NCBI GenBank assembly: GCA_963995525.1
Contig: OZ023217.1
Location: 5,800,830 to 5,864,829 of the forward strand
Direction: 5' to 3'
Source: Escarpia spicata
Taxonomy: Eukaryota > Annelida > Polychaeta > Sabellida > Siboglinidae
Length of the DNA: 64,000 nucleotides
Every line of letters starts with the position of its first letter. Position 1 is the stretch's first letter. The notes under the pieces were generated by a model. That model was given only the letters and a program-made list of their open reading frames with translations, was not told the DNA's origin and did no database searches. Position numbers and translations under genes: made by a program. Positions 24,001 through 32,737 of the stretch are shown in pieces.

Positions 24001-25339
24001 CTTTGATCATGATGTTCTGATATGAATCATCAAATTTTACACATCACATAATAAAATACGGGTGTAACACTTGTAGTATAATAAATAACTTGTTTACACT
24101 TGTGGAATTATTATGTAAACAATTACAGGTGTTACGATTACAATGCAAACAAGTACATAAATAAATTATTGCACTTTTGAAATGCAAACCTAATGTAACA
24201 ATTTTACACCTGTAATAGAAACTAGCTTTCACATTTTTAATACAAATATGTACATTGACCAATTTTGTAAGATCCAGAATGAAAGAAATCTCTTCAATAA
24301 ATCAACTTATCAGAAATGTTCACAAGTGGAAGCACGGCACCCTCAAAGAGAATAAACATTTAAAACGGGAACCTTAACATGGGAACACATTATTCCATAA
24401 GTTCTTGATTATTTCCCTTGGATATAATGCTCACCAAAAAAACAATTTGCATTTTAAAATGATCTGCCACACTTTGTTTATGTGTAATTTTGTTTATACG
24501 AGTGCGTGAAACTAATAATTATTTCCCACCAAAACATCATTATATGAATACCCCCGAGCACAAAAGGGACTGTATCGTACCCTACCACAAAATCATGTTT
24601 TCATAGGTTTTGTTTCGCGACGCTTTTCTCACAATGTTCCCGCATGCTAATTGCCTGAACAGTGCCTATGGCGGCACACACTCGCTACAAACATAGACCA
24701 GCGCTTACTTCTAAGTGGCGGATATGGTTACCTTGACCAATTGCCTCCAGGGGCCGGGTCACACAAAGAATTGTGGGTAACCATATTTTTGTTCCGATTT
24801 CAATCGTCAAAAGGCGAGTCACTGTTTCGGCTGAACTGAAATCTGCCCTATGATGCGTATGGGTATATTAACAACATCAAGCACAACTCTCTGTTCCCAG
24901 CAGTAAATGCAGCAACAGAGGAGGACAAATAAATTAAAACACAAATTTCTGCTAAAAATAGTTAAAAAAAATAATTTCTATCAATGTCACACTAGATTCA
25001 AAGGTCAGTGATGACAAATATTGAAAGGTCCACCAAAATGATCCTACTACAGTGTTCTGGTCTCCTGTTGCTCATATGTGAGATGCATAAATCGCTTGTT
25101 AGTCAGGTCTGCCGAGGACCCTAGAAAATGGGTATAGACCCCTGTATGCTTATTGGAATGAAAAATTTGGCAAATTTTTGTGTCTCAAATATTTGTTAAG
25201 TGAACAAATACGGTATATTGACATGAAACTAACCTTCCATTGTGTGGCCCCACACTGGCTTCATCGTAGGAGGAACTTGCTCGGATATCCTCGTCTTTGA
25301 TCAGTTCCAGCTGCATTCCCAGTGGACTACGACACTTGG
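5755..25339 (-). CDS. Ddr: Discoidin domain receptor tyrosine kinase (DDR1/DDR2-like), 12 exons, 5' end missing
   Basis: This gene encodes a single-pass plasma-membrane receptor tyrosine kinase of the collagen-binding discoidin domain receptor family. Coding exons, in transcript order: 25339-25234, 21868-21727, 19887-19798, 13304-13157, 12659-12135, 11620-11489, 10394-9990, 9349-9072, 8569-8442, 7866-7663, 7234-7000, 6093-5755. Every junction is GT-AG and in phase, giving 909 residues plus stop; human DDR2 is about 855 and DDR1 about 913. Counting from the first complete codon, the discoidin domain spans about 2-158, the DS-like domain 163-336, the transmembrane helix about 403-428 and the kinase about 595-890. 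Catalytic residues visible are G602xG604xxG607, K640, E657, H744-R745-D746, N751, D764-F765-G766 and activation-loop Y772/Y776/Y777. The spacing YSRDYY is typical of DDRs. The initiator and signal peptide are not in the mapped exons. Family assignment is very secure; DDR1 versus DDR2 orthology is not meaningful for an invertebrate single-copy gene. Confidence 0.95.
6094..6999 (-). other. Last DDR intron
   Basis: 906 bp between the activation-loop and C-lobe exons, with a gtgagt donor and cttctgcag acceptor. It contains the GCGCCCTCT (CTCF-like) motif at 6575-6589 and no other recognisable feature. Confidence 0.85.
6575..6589 (-). promoter_or_regulatory. CTCF-like AGAGGGCGCC motif
   Basis: On the minus strand it reads CGACGAGAGGGCGCCA, close to the bilaterian CTCF core (CC-NNN-AGRKGGC). 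A single match to a degenerate motif. Confidence 0.2.
7000..7234 (-). CDS. Ddr: DDR exon: kinase catalytic and activation loops (residues 720-797)
   Basis: Encodes [16 protein letters not shown], the catalytic loop H744-R-D746-LASRN751, D764-F-G with [13 protein letters not shown], and [17 protein letters not shown]. All residues needed for activity are present. Activation-loop Y772, Y776 and Y777 keep the DDR YxxxYY spacing. The arrangement HRDLA-x-RN is the receptor-type tyrosine kinase signature. The acceptor is attttag/C and the donor CTACTG/gtgagt, phase 0. Confidence 0.96.
7235..7662 (-). other. DDR intron before catalytic-loop exon
   Basis: 428 bp between the 7663-7866 and 7000-7234 exons, with gtgagc and attttag boundaries. 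It contains an imperfect alternating GT/GC tract at about 7366-7412 and nothing else recognisable. Confidence 0.85.
7663..7866 (-). CDS. Ddr: DDR exon: kinase helix C, hinge and start of C-lobe (residues 652-718)
   Basis: Encodes [20 protein letters not shown], with E657 as the helix-C glutamate, then [17 protein letters not shown] (hinge) and [11 protein letters not shown]. It ends in a short insert ([14 protein letters not shown]) equivalent to the variable DDR kinase insert before helix E. The acceptor is ttcgcag/G and the donor ATCAG/gtgagc. Confidence 0.94.
7867..8441 (-). other. DDR intron between the two N-lobe exons
   Basis: 575 bp with gtaggt donor and ttcgcag acceptor. I see no repeat or gene in it. 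Confidence 0.85.
8442..8569 (-). CDS. Ddr: DDR exon: kinase N-lobe with catalytic lysine (residues 609-650)
   Basis: Encodes [17 protein letters not shown] and [19 protein letters not shown]640 is the ATP-anchoring lysine of the VAVK motif. The VHLCE start matches DDRs exactly. The long beta2-beta3 linker, typical of DDRs, is retained but differs in sequence. The acceptor is gtgatag/GTT and the donor CAAG/gtaggt. Confidence 0.95.
8785..9053. repeat. Degenerate tandem repeat, about 65-74 bp, four units
   Basis: Units start (C/G)AAAAAACT at about 8785, 8852, 8926 and 8991. They share ATCAACAAT.AAAAA.TGC, ATTTTGTT and TAGC. The array ends 18 bases inside the intron from the donor of exon 9072-9349. 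Confidence 0.75.
9072..9349 (-). CDS. Ddr: DDR exon: second juxtamembrane part and kinase glycine loop (residues 517-608)
   Basis: Carries Y524 (YAVP), Y534, Y556 (YVPEV) and Y571 (YSTP), then [19 protein letters not shown] and the ATP-binding loop G602-E-G604-Q-F-G607-E. The FPR...[12 protein letters not shown] run is characteristic of DDR kinases. YAVP and YSTP fit the YxxP pattern bound by Crk/Nck-type SH2 domains (family knowledge). The acceptor is ttgacag/AC and the donor GGGGAG/gtgaga, phase 0. Confidence 0.95.
9350..9989 (-). other. DDR juxtamembrane intron
   Basis: 640 bp with gtgagt and ttgacag boundaries. No gene, repeat or structural RNA is recognised. Confidence 0.85.
9990..10394 (-). 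CDS. Ddr: DDR exon: transmembrane helix and first cytosolic juxtamembrane part (residues 382-515)
   Basis: Begins with an extracellular stalk ([19 protein letters not shown]), then a strongly hydrophobic segment of about 26 residues ([20 protein letters not shown] core). The basic stop-transfer RRRKNK follows, fixing the N-out topology. The rest is a cytosolic juxtamembrane region with tyrosines Y475 and Y493 and a proline-rich end ([11 protein letters not shown]). I see no NPxY motif of the DDR1 type. The acceptor is gtgcag/GT and the donor TCAG/gtgagt. Confidence 0.92.
10588..10800 (-). mobile_element. SINE fragment (body only), copy 1
   Basis: Shares a long diverged match with 14024-14275 and 62895-63223. 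Shared blocks include CACTTCTCTAGGAAGCATTC, GCAATTAATGTGCGAAGAC, ACTGGAGCAATGTAGA and AACAAACTTGCC. The tRNA-like head seen in the third copy is missing. It lies in a DDR intron, with the element's head-to-tail direction on the minus strand. Confidence 0.7.
10922..11027. repeat. 26-bp tandem repeat, about four units
   Basis: The core ACAATGTGTGAACACAAGG recurs at exact 26-bp steps from 10923 within a DDR intron. The last unit is decayed. Confidence 0.85.
11466..11483 (-). promoter_or_regulatory. CTCF-like CACAGAGGGCGCCA motif beside a DDR donor site
   Basis: The minus strand reads ACCACAGAGGGCGCCACT and lies immediately inside the intron after exon 11489-11620, overlapping the extended donor. 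A degenerate match only. Confidence 0.2.
11489..11620 (-). CDS. Ddr: DDR exon: extracellular juxtamembrane linker (residues 337-380)
   Basis: A 132-bp exon encoding a proline-rich, probably flexible linker between the DS-like domain and the membrane, including the sequon N342-F-S and [12 protein letters not shown]. This part is poorly conserved across DDRs and is recognised by position and by phase (1/1). I chose the acceptor atttttcag/TT because of its pyrimidine tract. An alternative acceptor at gcag/TTGG, 9 bases further in, stays in frame and would drop three residues. Confidence 0.85.
11621..12134 (-). other. DDR intron after the DS-like exon
   Basis: 514 bp, AT-rich, with gtaagt donor and atttttcag acceptor. 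Nothing else recognised. Confidence 0.85.
12135..12659 (-). CDS. Ddr: DDR exon: complete DS-like domain (residues 163-336)
   Basis: The largest exon, carrying the whole second extracellular domain of DDRs, the discoidin-like (DS-like) jelly-roll. Landmarks are [38 protein letters not shown] and [11 protein letters not shown]. The N-glycosylation sequon N231-D-T sits where the conserved DDR1 N211 site lies (family knowledge); N250-F-S is a second sequon. Only one cysteine, C258, remains. The two later cysteines found in human DDRs are replaced by methionine (AKMYF) and leucine (VKLQLFF). The acceptor is cctgcag/CC and the donor TCAA/gtaagt. Confidence 0.95.
12660..13156 (-). other. DDR intron between discoidin and DS-like exons
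   Basis: 497 bp with gttagt donor and cctgcag acceptor. No repeat or gene recognised. Confidence 0.85.
13157..13304 (-). CDS. Ddr: DDR exon: end of discoidin domain (residues 113-161)
   Basis: Encodes [22 protein letters not shown] and [13 protein letters not shown], a near-diagnostic DDR discoidin C-terminus. C150 and C158 are eight residues apart, as in the human receptors, and complete the C46-C150 and C2-C158 pairs expected for the fold. The acceptor is gttacag/GTC, phase 0; the donor is AAAC/gttagt, leaving one base. The acceptor merges directly into the minisatellite at 13305-13594. Confidence 0.95.
13305..13594. repeat. 18/19-bp minisatellite abutting a DDR 3' splice site
   Basis: Units are CAGCAAGACAACAATGTTA (19 bp) or the 18-bp form lacking one A, about 15 copies. 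The end next to the exon reads, on the minus strand, TTGTTGTCTTGCTGTTACAG: one more unit with two changes, and it serves as the pyrimidine tract and AG of exon 13304-13157. Confidence 0.85.
13595..15593. other. Intron sequence with one SINE fragment
   Basis: Part of the DDR intron 13305-19797. Apart from the SINE fragment at 14024-14275 I recognise nothing; short open frames have no coding character. Confidence 0.7.
14024..14275 (-). mobile_element. SINE fragment (body only), copy 2
   Basis: Homologous along its length to 62895-63223. Shared blocks include TATATAATG..(A)TATCCAGT, AACTTCTCTGGGAAG and CACTGTCTATAGCC, plus AGCTGAGTGAACTG. It lacks the tRNA-like head. Located in the 6.5-kb DDR intron. 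Confidence 0.75.
15594..16680. repeat. 24/27-bp minisatellite, about 42 units, open in several frames
   Basis: Units are GGACCAGGGGCCTGTGAG + ATGATT (24 bp) or the same with an extra GAG (27 bp), with point variants. As both lengths are multiples of three and lack stops, long open frames run through on both strands. These include one of 432 codons on the minus strand (15459-16757, APGPIIS repeats), one of 397 in another minus frame, and 204 on plus. It lies inside the DDR intron. I see no splice or expression signal supporting a protein. Confidence 0.9.
16681..19797. other. Intron sequence, no recognised gene
   Basis: Remainder of the 6.5-kb DDR intron. It holds a 20-bp direct duplication (TGACACTTATATGGCACTGG) at about 17170-17213 and a CpG-containing block at about 18950-19150 with GCGCGCGG. 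Nothing coding is recognised. Confidence 0.7.
19798..19887 (-). CDS. Ddr: DDR exon: discoidin domain (residues 83-112)
   Basis: A 90-bp phase 0/0 exon of 30 codons, containing [15 protein letters not shown] and [11 protein letters not shown]. It corresponds to the DDR segment with the collagen-facing arginine loop (family knowledge: SRDG in DDR2, QREEGG here) and the W-x-x-RNR strand. The acceptor is ttccacag/GGC and the donor GAG/gtaggt. Because it is symmetrical it could be skipped without frameshift. A 900-bp minisatellite begins about 16 bases upstream of its acceptor. Confidence 0.93.
19904..20808. repeat. 23-bp minisatellite, about 38 units
   Basis: The consensus is GGTTAAATGTGTGGGGAGG plus AA(C/G)A, with units of about 20-25 bp. 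It starts about 16 bases upstream (in transcript sense) of the 90-bp discoidin exon. Read on the receptor strand each unit is pyrimidine-rich (TTCCTCCCCACACATTTAAC). Confidence 0.9.
20809..21726. other. Intron sequence, nothing recognised
   Basis: Rest of the intron between exons 21727-21868 and 19798-19887. No repeat family or coding signal seen. Confidence 0.7.
21727..21868 (-). CDS. Ddr: DDR exon: discoidin domain, middle (residues 36-82)
   Basis: Encodes [21 protein letters not shown] and [15 protein letters not shown], matching the GAWCP and TQGR core strands of the DDR discoidin domain. C46 pairs, by family precedent, with C150 two exons later. The first base completes the arginine codon (AG/A) from the previous exon. 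The donor is CAG/gtagga, phase 0. Confidence 0.95.
21869..25233. other. DDR intron, 3.4 kb, no gene recognised
   Basis: AT-rich with a short TA microsatellite at 21896-21911. The stretch at about 22018-22130 has a box-A-like TGGCCTAGTTG and a box-B-like GGGTTGAAATTTCAGCCC, but the spacing is too long for a tRNA and I do not call one. Otherwise nothing. Confidence 0.7.
25234..25339 (-). CDS. Ddr: DDR exon: start of discoidin domain (residues 1-35)
   Basis: Encodes KCRSPLGMQ and DEDIRASSS, the opening of an F5/8C discoidin domain. C2 is the first of the two outer cysteines that close the domain. The acceptor is gtcgacag/CC and the donor AAG/gttagt. The exon starts with two bases of a split codon and ends two bases into one. 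In human DDR2 the first collagen-binding loop here carries a tryptophan (W52); the aligned position in this protein is Y24. That alignment is made from family knowledge across a one-residue gap. Confidence 0.93.
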
Positions 25340-25423
25340 CTGTCGACAGGAAAACACAACTCAATGTCACAACATGCATTAAATTAAAGGCAGGTGCAAC
25401 AGAACTTTATGAAGTGAACTGGC

Positions 25424-25671
25424 TTCTGACACACATTCATGTTGGGATTCACGTTTGTTTACTGTTTCAGTTATTAAGCTAACATCCATCCAAATTGTAC
25501 ATTTTGCAAAATTACTGCGACTGATCATTTCAGTGAATTTACTAACTTTTGGAAGAAAATTGTGAAATGATCAGTCACAGTAATTTTGCTAAACATACAA
25601 TTTGGATGGATGTTAGCTTAATAACTGAAACAGTAAACAAACGTGAATCCCAACATGAATGTGTGTCAGAA
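25424..25671. repeat. Long inverted repeat (hairpin), 109-bp arms, 30-bp spacer
   Basis: The left arm 25424-25532 is complementary to 25671-25563 with only a few mismatches (around the TTTGC and CTG.GACTG positions). The spacer is 25533-25562. It lies about 85 bases upstream (transcript sense) of the acceptor of the first mapped DDR exon. It could be a fold-back or MITE-type element, though I see no clear target-site duplication. Confidence 0.9.
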
Positions 25672-26373
25672 ATGTTATTTATCATTCAATATGGTTCCAA
25701 AAAGATACAACAATGAAATATAGCCAAAATCACAGATTTCAGCCAATATAAAATATATATATATATATATTATAAAATAGACTAGACATGTGTAGTGAAG
25801 ACTTGTTATAAAATAACACATAAATAACTTGAGAACTCATTATTATATAATACATATATCATTAAGATTGATGTGTAAAGTTTAGATAACATATTCAAGA
25901 GGTTACATAACAATTATTAAGCAACTGCCCTGCAGCAACTTCTGTAGCATAAATTACCCATGATGCATAGGGTCGCATAAATTACCCTTGAGGCACTGGC
26001 TGGTGAACACAATGGGGCAATAAAGACAGCGACACAACAGGGCAGAACATGAACCAGGAACAATATGTCAGCTGTAGAATAGGAACTACATGACAGCCCC
26101 ATGTTGATGACAGCACGCGACATAGAGTAGCCATACAGCAGGCATTGCAGTCACATGGTGACATTCACTGCAGACTTACTGGTCACGCCTTGGGCTGTGT
26201 AAAAACTTGCTTAATGTTTATTCAGCAGACAGCAAAAACACGTCTGTACAGCTTCAAGCGCCACTAGTAGAATGATAAATGTCTCCCTCATTCATGATTT
26301 CAAAGAAAACGTAATGTTTCACAGTCGTCTTGATTTTAATACGATAGAGACTTATTTTTTCTATGCCTAATGT
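25672..26373. other. Non-coding, AT-rich
   Basis: Contains a TA microsatellite at about 25748-25771. No gene recognised; ends at the assembly gap. Confidence 0.7.
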
Positions 26374-26573
26374 NNNNNNNNNNNNNNNNNNNNNNNNNNN
26401 NNNNNNNNNNNNNNNNNNNNNNNNNNNNNNNNNNNNNNNNNNNNNNNNNNNNNNNNNNNNNNNNNNNNNNNNNNNNNNNNNNNNNNNNNNNNNNNNNNNN
26501 NNNNNNNNNNNNNNNNNNNNNNNNNNNNNNNNNNNNNNNNNNNNNNNNNNNNNNNNNNNNNNNNNNNNNNNNN
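26374..26573. other. Assembly gap, exactly 200 N
   Basis: A run of 200 N, a standard placeholder length, so the true distance and relative orientation across it are not known from sequence. Any linkage between the DDR exons and sequence beyond 26573 depends on the scaffolding. Confidence 0.99.
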
Positions 26574-29500
26574 GAGGAGCAGTATCGGGGTGAGCCTCAG
26601 CCCCGGATAACAGGATGAAGAGGAAAGCATCAATGTATTCGTAAGTGCATAATCACAAAACACCTGTCATACAGGATTTGTTCCTAAATAAATCCAGCTG
26701 CCATGGTTACCATTATCGGCAGTTATTTTGGAGTAGCCTTTTTCAAACCACTTTAAAATATTCTACGCTGATACATTATAATATATGGAACTTAGAAATA
26801 ACAGCATCACTCAAACGTGCAGAAGAACAAAGATACCACTAATACCGATAGGCAGTGGCCAATTCTATTACGTCAACCAGAGGTTTTTTAACTGCATTAT
26901 TGATTTCACGTCCACAGATAATAAATTATGCATACCTTGGTCTGCATCGTTGATCAAAGTGTCGTGTTGCAGATATGAAACAGAAAAAAATGTAATTCTT
27001 CCGTTAACATCAACTTTTGGAAAATATATGCAACAATCCACTGACAAGTAAACTTCAAACGGAGTGATTAACCTTAATTAATTAATATTCAGCAATTAAA
27101 ATAATATTATGACAATGTTACATGGAAATATATACTCAAACAAATAAACAAATATTCAAACAACAAACATGTCTTGCTATCATGACCACATAAATGACTA
27201 AAAAACACAATAAATAACTATATCACGAAAAGGTGAAAACCGAAAAAAATAAAGTTTATGATTAATTCTGTTCATTTGAGGATCACAATTCCCACCATTA
27301 AAAATCTACTGAACAAACACAAACTGCAAAATCACTTTAATAACTTGGAAATCTTCCTAAATTTGTAATGTGACTATCTTATTTCAACCGTTGTCATTCA
27401 AATTAACAAGGTTTTACAGCAGACATGCAAATATAATTAAAAAAGATACTAAAATGTTAGACAAGTTCCCTGCCATGATAAACTTCTTTTATGATAATTG
27501 CAAGACATCCTCAAACTGACTTCATTATCAATGTGTCGACACCATCAACGAAAACCAGGCATAAACTGACATCAAAGTAATAAAACTCAACACCAAAGAC
27601 ATAAAACAGCGAGACCACCCATGCAGCAAGACCACCCACCCTCTGAGACATGCAATGTCAATAGGATATTTAAAAACTCTGTCCTGATTATATTCAAACA
27701 AGTGCGTGATGAGCAATGCTACCAGCCTGGCGTAAGCCCCGCCCACCTATGTGTGCTCAGCTCCTTACAATGGGCAATTCTTGGCAATTAGTAGACCCTG
27801 ACGAAGCACAAAGCGGACATTAATGACTCTGTAAGGCCGCAATCCGCTCCGATTATGCCAGGTATATGGCGGAGACGTAAAGATTTATTCAGTCCGTCTG
27901 ATGGTGCTTTGTCATGTTGGAGTCCGTCCAAGCGCACATTACCAGACTCATCGAGGTGTTTTGCCAGAAAACTCATTGTGTATCAGTAACGAGGTGTGGA
28001 GAATTCCCGCAGCATGTTACAGTCTGGTAATGATAATAACTGTTGTTATTAGAGCAATTACAACCTTTAGTGCCACTTTATGGTCTGAGGCTGTCTAGTG
28101 CTGCTAGGTGGCAGCACTAGTGGATCAACAACTTGAGATTAGTCATCGTCTGCAAGCCCATATAGTTTTTCCTTCTAATTATTAATGTGTGTGCATGCGT
28201 GTGCGGACACAGGCCGTGCGTTCATGTATATGTGCGTGCATTTAATTAGTTTTACCTGTAAATTAATGTTACTAATTATAATCCAGCTGTGTGAGCGTGC
28301 ATGCTTTTAATTATTTTCATCTCAAAATTAGTGTTATTAGTTTAATCAATATATTTTTAATATCATTTTTATGTAAAGTACATCAAGTTCTTATAGAACC
28401 ACACAATATAAAATAAATGTATTATTTATTACTATTACTGTCTACCAAGACGGGTATTGACCATTTTTCTTTACTATTATTACTGCATACACATTTACAG
28501 ATTTGCCATCATGGAAAATTCGTCCCAAGAACCAGGAGAAACTGCAGATATATATATATAGAATTATATATATATATATATCAGTTATATACTGATATAT
28601 ATAATTCTACAGGTAAGTGTTGAAGTGATCCATAAAATGTCCACAGGGGAACAATGGACATGGTCCAATGACTTCGGCAAATAAACTGCTTTATTGAACA
28701 AGCCTAACTGTAATGAATCTTGCACCTGTCAGTGAAGCGTGACCATGTAATACCTGGTCCCTAGGAGATCAAAGGAACCAGCCAGGTGTCTGGACACACT
28801 GTCACCACTAATTGACGACATGCAGGTGCATGTTCGGAAGCGGACAGGTGCCACAACCTTGCAGGTAATGGATATGAGATGACGTCGACATTATGGGAAA
28901 TAACAGCATTGTACATGGTCGCCCGGTGAAAGCCACGAATAATAATGTTAGTATGACAATAAGCACTGTGCCGCCTGATGAGAATTCCGGGAACCAGCTG
29001 CGGCGGGGAACAGTCAGTTGTTGATGGGTAATCAATAGACATCATTCGGCGGCGGCAGATATAAGTCGCTGTGGCAGGGCGTCGACTTTTTGTCCGATCG
29101 GAACTGTTGCCATATGCGGTAGCAAAAACAACAATTCCCGCAGTCGGCCACGTCTAATGCGAATTACCATCTAACATATTTTTGCGAATTTACTACAAAG
29201 TAGTCCAGTGAACGAATGAAGAAATAGATCAACATATTCGTTCTGACTGACTGGGATTCAATGTGTGTTCAAATGGATTTTAGTTCTGACAAACAATCGT
29301 GCAATTTCCAGGTCGCAAAAAGACAAATTACACATTTGCAAGATTTTACTGCAAACTCACACAGTAATGAAGACCTTAATCATGCGTTTGATTTATCCAT
29401 TCTGAATCACCATCTAGCTGCATTCTAGACGTGCATTTAAACTGTTTTCACTTGACTTATTAACGTGCAATTCCCTGTGAGTAAAAGATAAATTACTACA

Positions 29501-32150
29501 ATCCACGTGTGTGTTTAAACGTTTTCCACTTCTAAATTACAGTCGTGCAATTTCCTGTGATGAGCAAAAAGACAAATGACTACAATATGGTAGCCGGATC
29601 ACACGCTTGGCAAGCTGGAAACATTTTCAAGGCTAGCGGAAAGCTTTATGTGAGAAGGTTGGATCCGGTCATGCCATCCGGAAGGAAACGAACCTAATTT
29701 CATCGGCATTACGTCGTCCAATAAAGGCAGCAGTCACCTCCCTGCCATATATATTTCTTCTATCCCACTGCCCAATCTCCCACCAACAGGCTGCAGGAGC
29801 CTGATTGAAGATGACTGTATCCCCATCTGTTGTTGCAGTCAGGCTGCAATGTTTGCAGACCAGGAGTGGATGCAGTGTTGTTGATCAACAGCAGGTAATA
29901 AGTGTTTATGGATCTGCAAGTGTCAAGCTAAGAGGCTAGCACTCAGGGGGCCGGGCCAATGACTTGGCCCAGGGCCTGTGGTCACCACAGACTCTGAGCG
30001 GGGGTAACACCAATAATCCAGGGCTAAACTACAACTTGCTTAATCAGACAGATTTCAGGTGACACATATTGTACGGACTTAAGAACGTTGCAGTACGTGC
30101 TCAAATTAGAATACCGAGTCTACAAACAGAGTAGGCAGATGCGACAAAGGAAAATAATAGTAGACCCGGGCTTTATGAGCACATTAACACTGACACTTAC
30201 TGTAAATACTAACATTCATTATAAAGAGTCCCAATCCTACCCATATTACCAGTCTTTGAAAAGACTCGGTGGTATTGTGAAGCTTACAATAACAATGATA
30301 CATCTGCGTTAATTTAACTATGGCCGAATGGGTACAAATCTTAGCACACTCCAACGACTGTGTTTACAAATATGAGAACCAACCACAACTACACAGGATG
30401 AATGACGTCCCACTACATACCAATCGACTAACTTATTAGATTCGCCATTAACCCTATCTCTATCCGCCCTCTTTCTGACGCCCCATTTACGCCCCTCTGT
30501 CCAGGTGATATCAGTCTTCCTCCAGTACACCTGTTGCCTCTGTCAACTGTCACTGCTGGGCCAAGCCATTGTCACAAATGTCAGCCTAGTGTCAATACAA
30601 TGTCACCGCACTCTCGCATTACACCTCACATATGTCATCGCCGTACGCGACTGTCAACGGGTCTGTCTCCAAACACAATCTTGACGTTATTATGAAAGTA
30701 GCTTGTTTCTGAGTTAATCGTGTCTCAATTGTACCCAGACGTAACTGCCAGGAGTTGTTAGACAGCAGGAACTTGAAATAATGTTTGTAAACTTATCTCC
30801 AGCCAGTAGATTTATGACTGCTGACTTTGGTTGCTGACTGTCAGCTTTCATCAATGGTGTATAGGGAGTTTAGTGCATGGGGATTTCGTCCATGATGTTG
30901 TTGTCTTGGTTTTTATCCTTGTACACTTGTTTCCACTGGATTCTGTTTACACCCACTCCTTAACAGATACCCCAGAAAATATTTATATTAAATTAAAAAT
31001 AATAATATATGTCACAAATCAACCAAATGTTGTGCACACCTGTGCAATCGAAACACAGTCAAATATTTATTTATATTGATCAAATGATCATAAATTGGTG
31101 GATCTACTGAAATTTTAGCAAATTTCTCTCGGCCGACACAACTCATACAAAAACTTGAAAAAGTTCACTTCCAAATACATGTCCAGGTGGAGCCACCAGT
31201 GGTGTTTGTAAAATGTCACCCGGTCAATGACCGACAATGACTGCAATTTTTTAGACGTGTTGTTGAATCAGTGAATGAATGGTAATATTACGCTGGCAGC
31301 GAACCAGAACACGGGCAATTAGCAGTGTATAGAAAGTGGCATTTACTGTAACACATGTAAAAGAAAAGGTAATGAGATAAGAACGCTATGCATTTTCCCA
31401 TGGGCCAAATGAAAACGGAACGATCAACCATCGACCCACCATCGCTGAAGGGGGAATTACTCACAGGTAGTTTGCAAGTACGTACTCCGCCGTGGCGTAG
31501 CTATCACCAGTAATAACTACACAAAAAGAGAGTCAATCGATCCACTGGGAATGAAAGGGAGAAGGTGGCGAGAACTGAATAACATGTCTGGCGAAGGTGT
31601 AATTGAATTCTACACATCAGGAGCAAAGATCTCTGGGAGATTCCACGAAAACTGCTATTATAGCTGCAGTGTTCATGCGGAGTGGGGTTTCATTGAAAGT
31701 GCCAGTAGGGCGGCTACACAGGGTGATTAGTAAGGGGGTGAAAGGTGCCTTTGATAACTTGTCAGCGTTATGTCACCTATTGCGAACCAGTAAAATAAAA
31801 CATGTTCATGAGTGTTGCTATTGAAGAATGCGTGTCGGCGGCGGCTGCAGACATGCATCAGTGCGTACAAGCGTGATATTACACAGTGTGCGCGCATGAT
31901 ATTACGCAATCTGTTGGAAGCATGGCAACGTACCAAGAAAAACAGTGCATCACTAAAATCGTGGGTAATCTTACACTTGAAGCTTATGCATGCATGCATG
32001 CATGTGTGTGCACAAACATATGTCAACCACACATACGGGTCGCACAAAAACTATTCGGCAAAAGTTGTTCCCGTTTGATGTATTTAACAAAATTATCATT
32101 CAAAAAATCGCGAGTACTAGCTGACACACACCCAAGAAGAAATGATCCAT
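26574..32150. other. Non-coding; possible regulatory blocks
   Basis: No coding region recognised. An AT-rich palindrome lies at 28560-28608 (AGAATTATATAT... against ...ATATATAATTCT). Blocks at about 27780-28110, 28640-29150 and 29560-29830 are less AT-rich, contain CpG and ATTA-type motifs and lack repeats, so they are candidates for conserved enhancers. (TGCA)n occurs at 31985-32003. Confidence 0.6.
28560..28608. repeat. AT-rich palindrome
   Basis: AGAATTATATATATATATAT followed by CAGT pairs with ACTGATATATATAATTCT across a loop of about 4-5 bases, flanked on the left by more TA repeats. Confidence 0.75.
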
Positions 32151-32154
32151 GGGC

Positions 32155-32345
32155 ATCACTATCGCCATCACAGTGGTGCCACCTCGAGATCTGATCGCCA
32201 ATCAATTCTCTCAGGTAGGAAAAAGGCCTTTAAGAAAAGCATATCACATTGCAAACACGTAAGTGAATAACCGTAAATAACTATCATGTTTTATAAATAC
32301 ATTGCCAGTTTGGTAGATAGAGGTCAATAGGTCAACAAAGCAGAG
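32155..32345. repeat. Dispersed repeat family A, copy 1
   Basis: Matches 54775-54935 in blocks: CTCTCAGGTA, AAAGGCCTTTAAGAAAGC, GCAAACACGTAAG, AATAAC...AAATAACT and AATACAT.G.CA.TTGGTAGAT. Old and diverged; no coding content or terminal structure seen. Confidence 0.6.
32321..32334 (+). promoter_or_regulatory. Perfect AGGTCA direct repeat with 2-bp spacer (DR2)
   Basis: AGGTCA at 32321-32326 and 32329-32334 with AT between. The related repeat copy at 54.9 kb lacks it. Nuclear-receptor binding is only a possibility. Confidence 0.25.
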
Positions 32346-32737
32346 ACCGGTTAGTGGACCTCGGCACCTGGGAAGAGATGCGGTTACAATGCTCCAAAGG
32401 TACCGTGTGAATACATACGTGTATTATGTAGATAAAACTCAACCAGACAGAGGTGATTATTGGTTCTAGATCACAGCTGATCCAATGAGAGATTGGTTGC
32501 CAATGTTGTAATTTACTGCATTTTCATATTAGAAATGTAAAAAACATAGGTCAAATGTCAGAAACGCAGTATAAATTATACGGCAGAGAAAGAGAAATCA
32601 AGGACCTACATCGAAGCCAAGCGTAACACAGACTTCAGGGACAAAGAGAAGAGTAACACGTCTGAAAGGTGTATGCTGTAATGTGTGGACCTACAAAGTT
32701 GTAATTCAGTTGTATGCGTTAAAACGAGGTTGTTCAT

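Noticed and set aside
28611..28618. Strong plus-strand donor CAG/GTAAGT
   Set aside because: Preceded by TA repeats with no plausible exon; an isolated consensus match is expected by chance.
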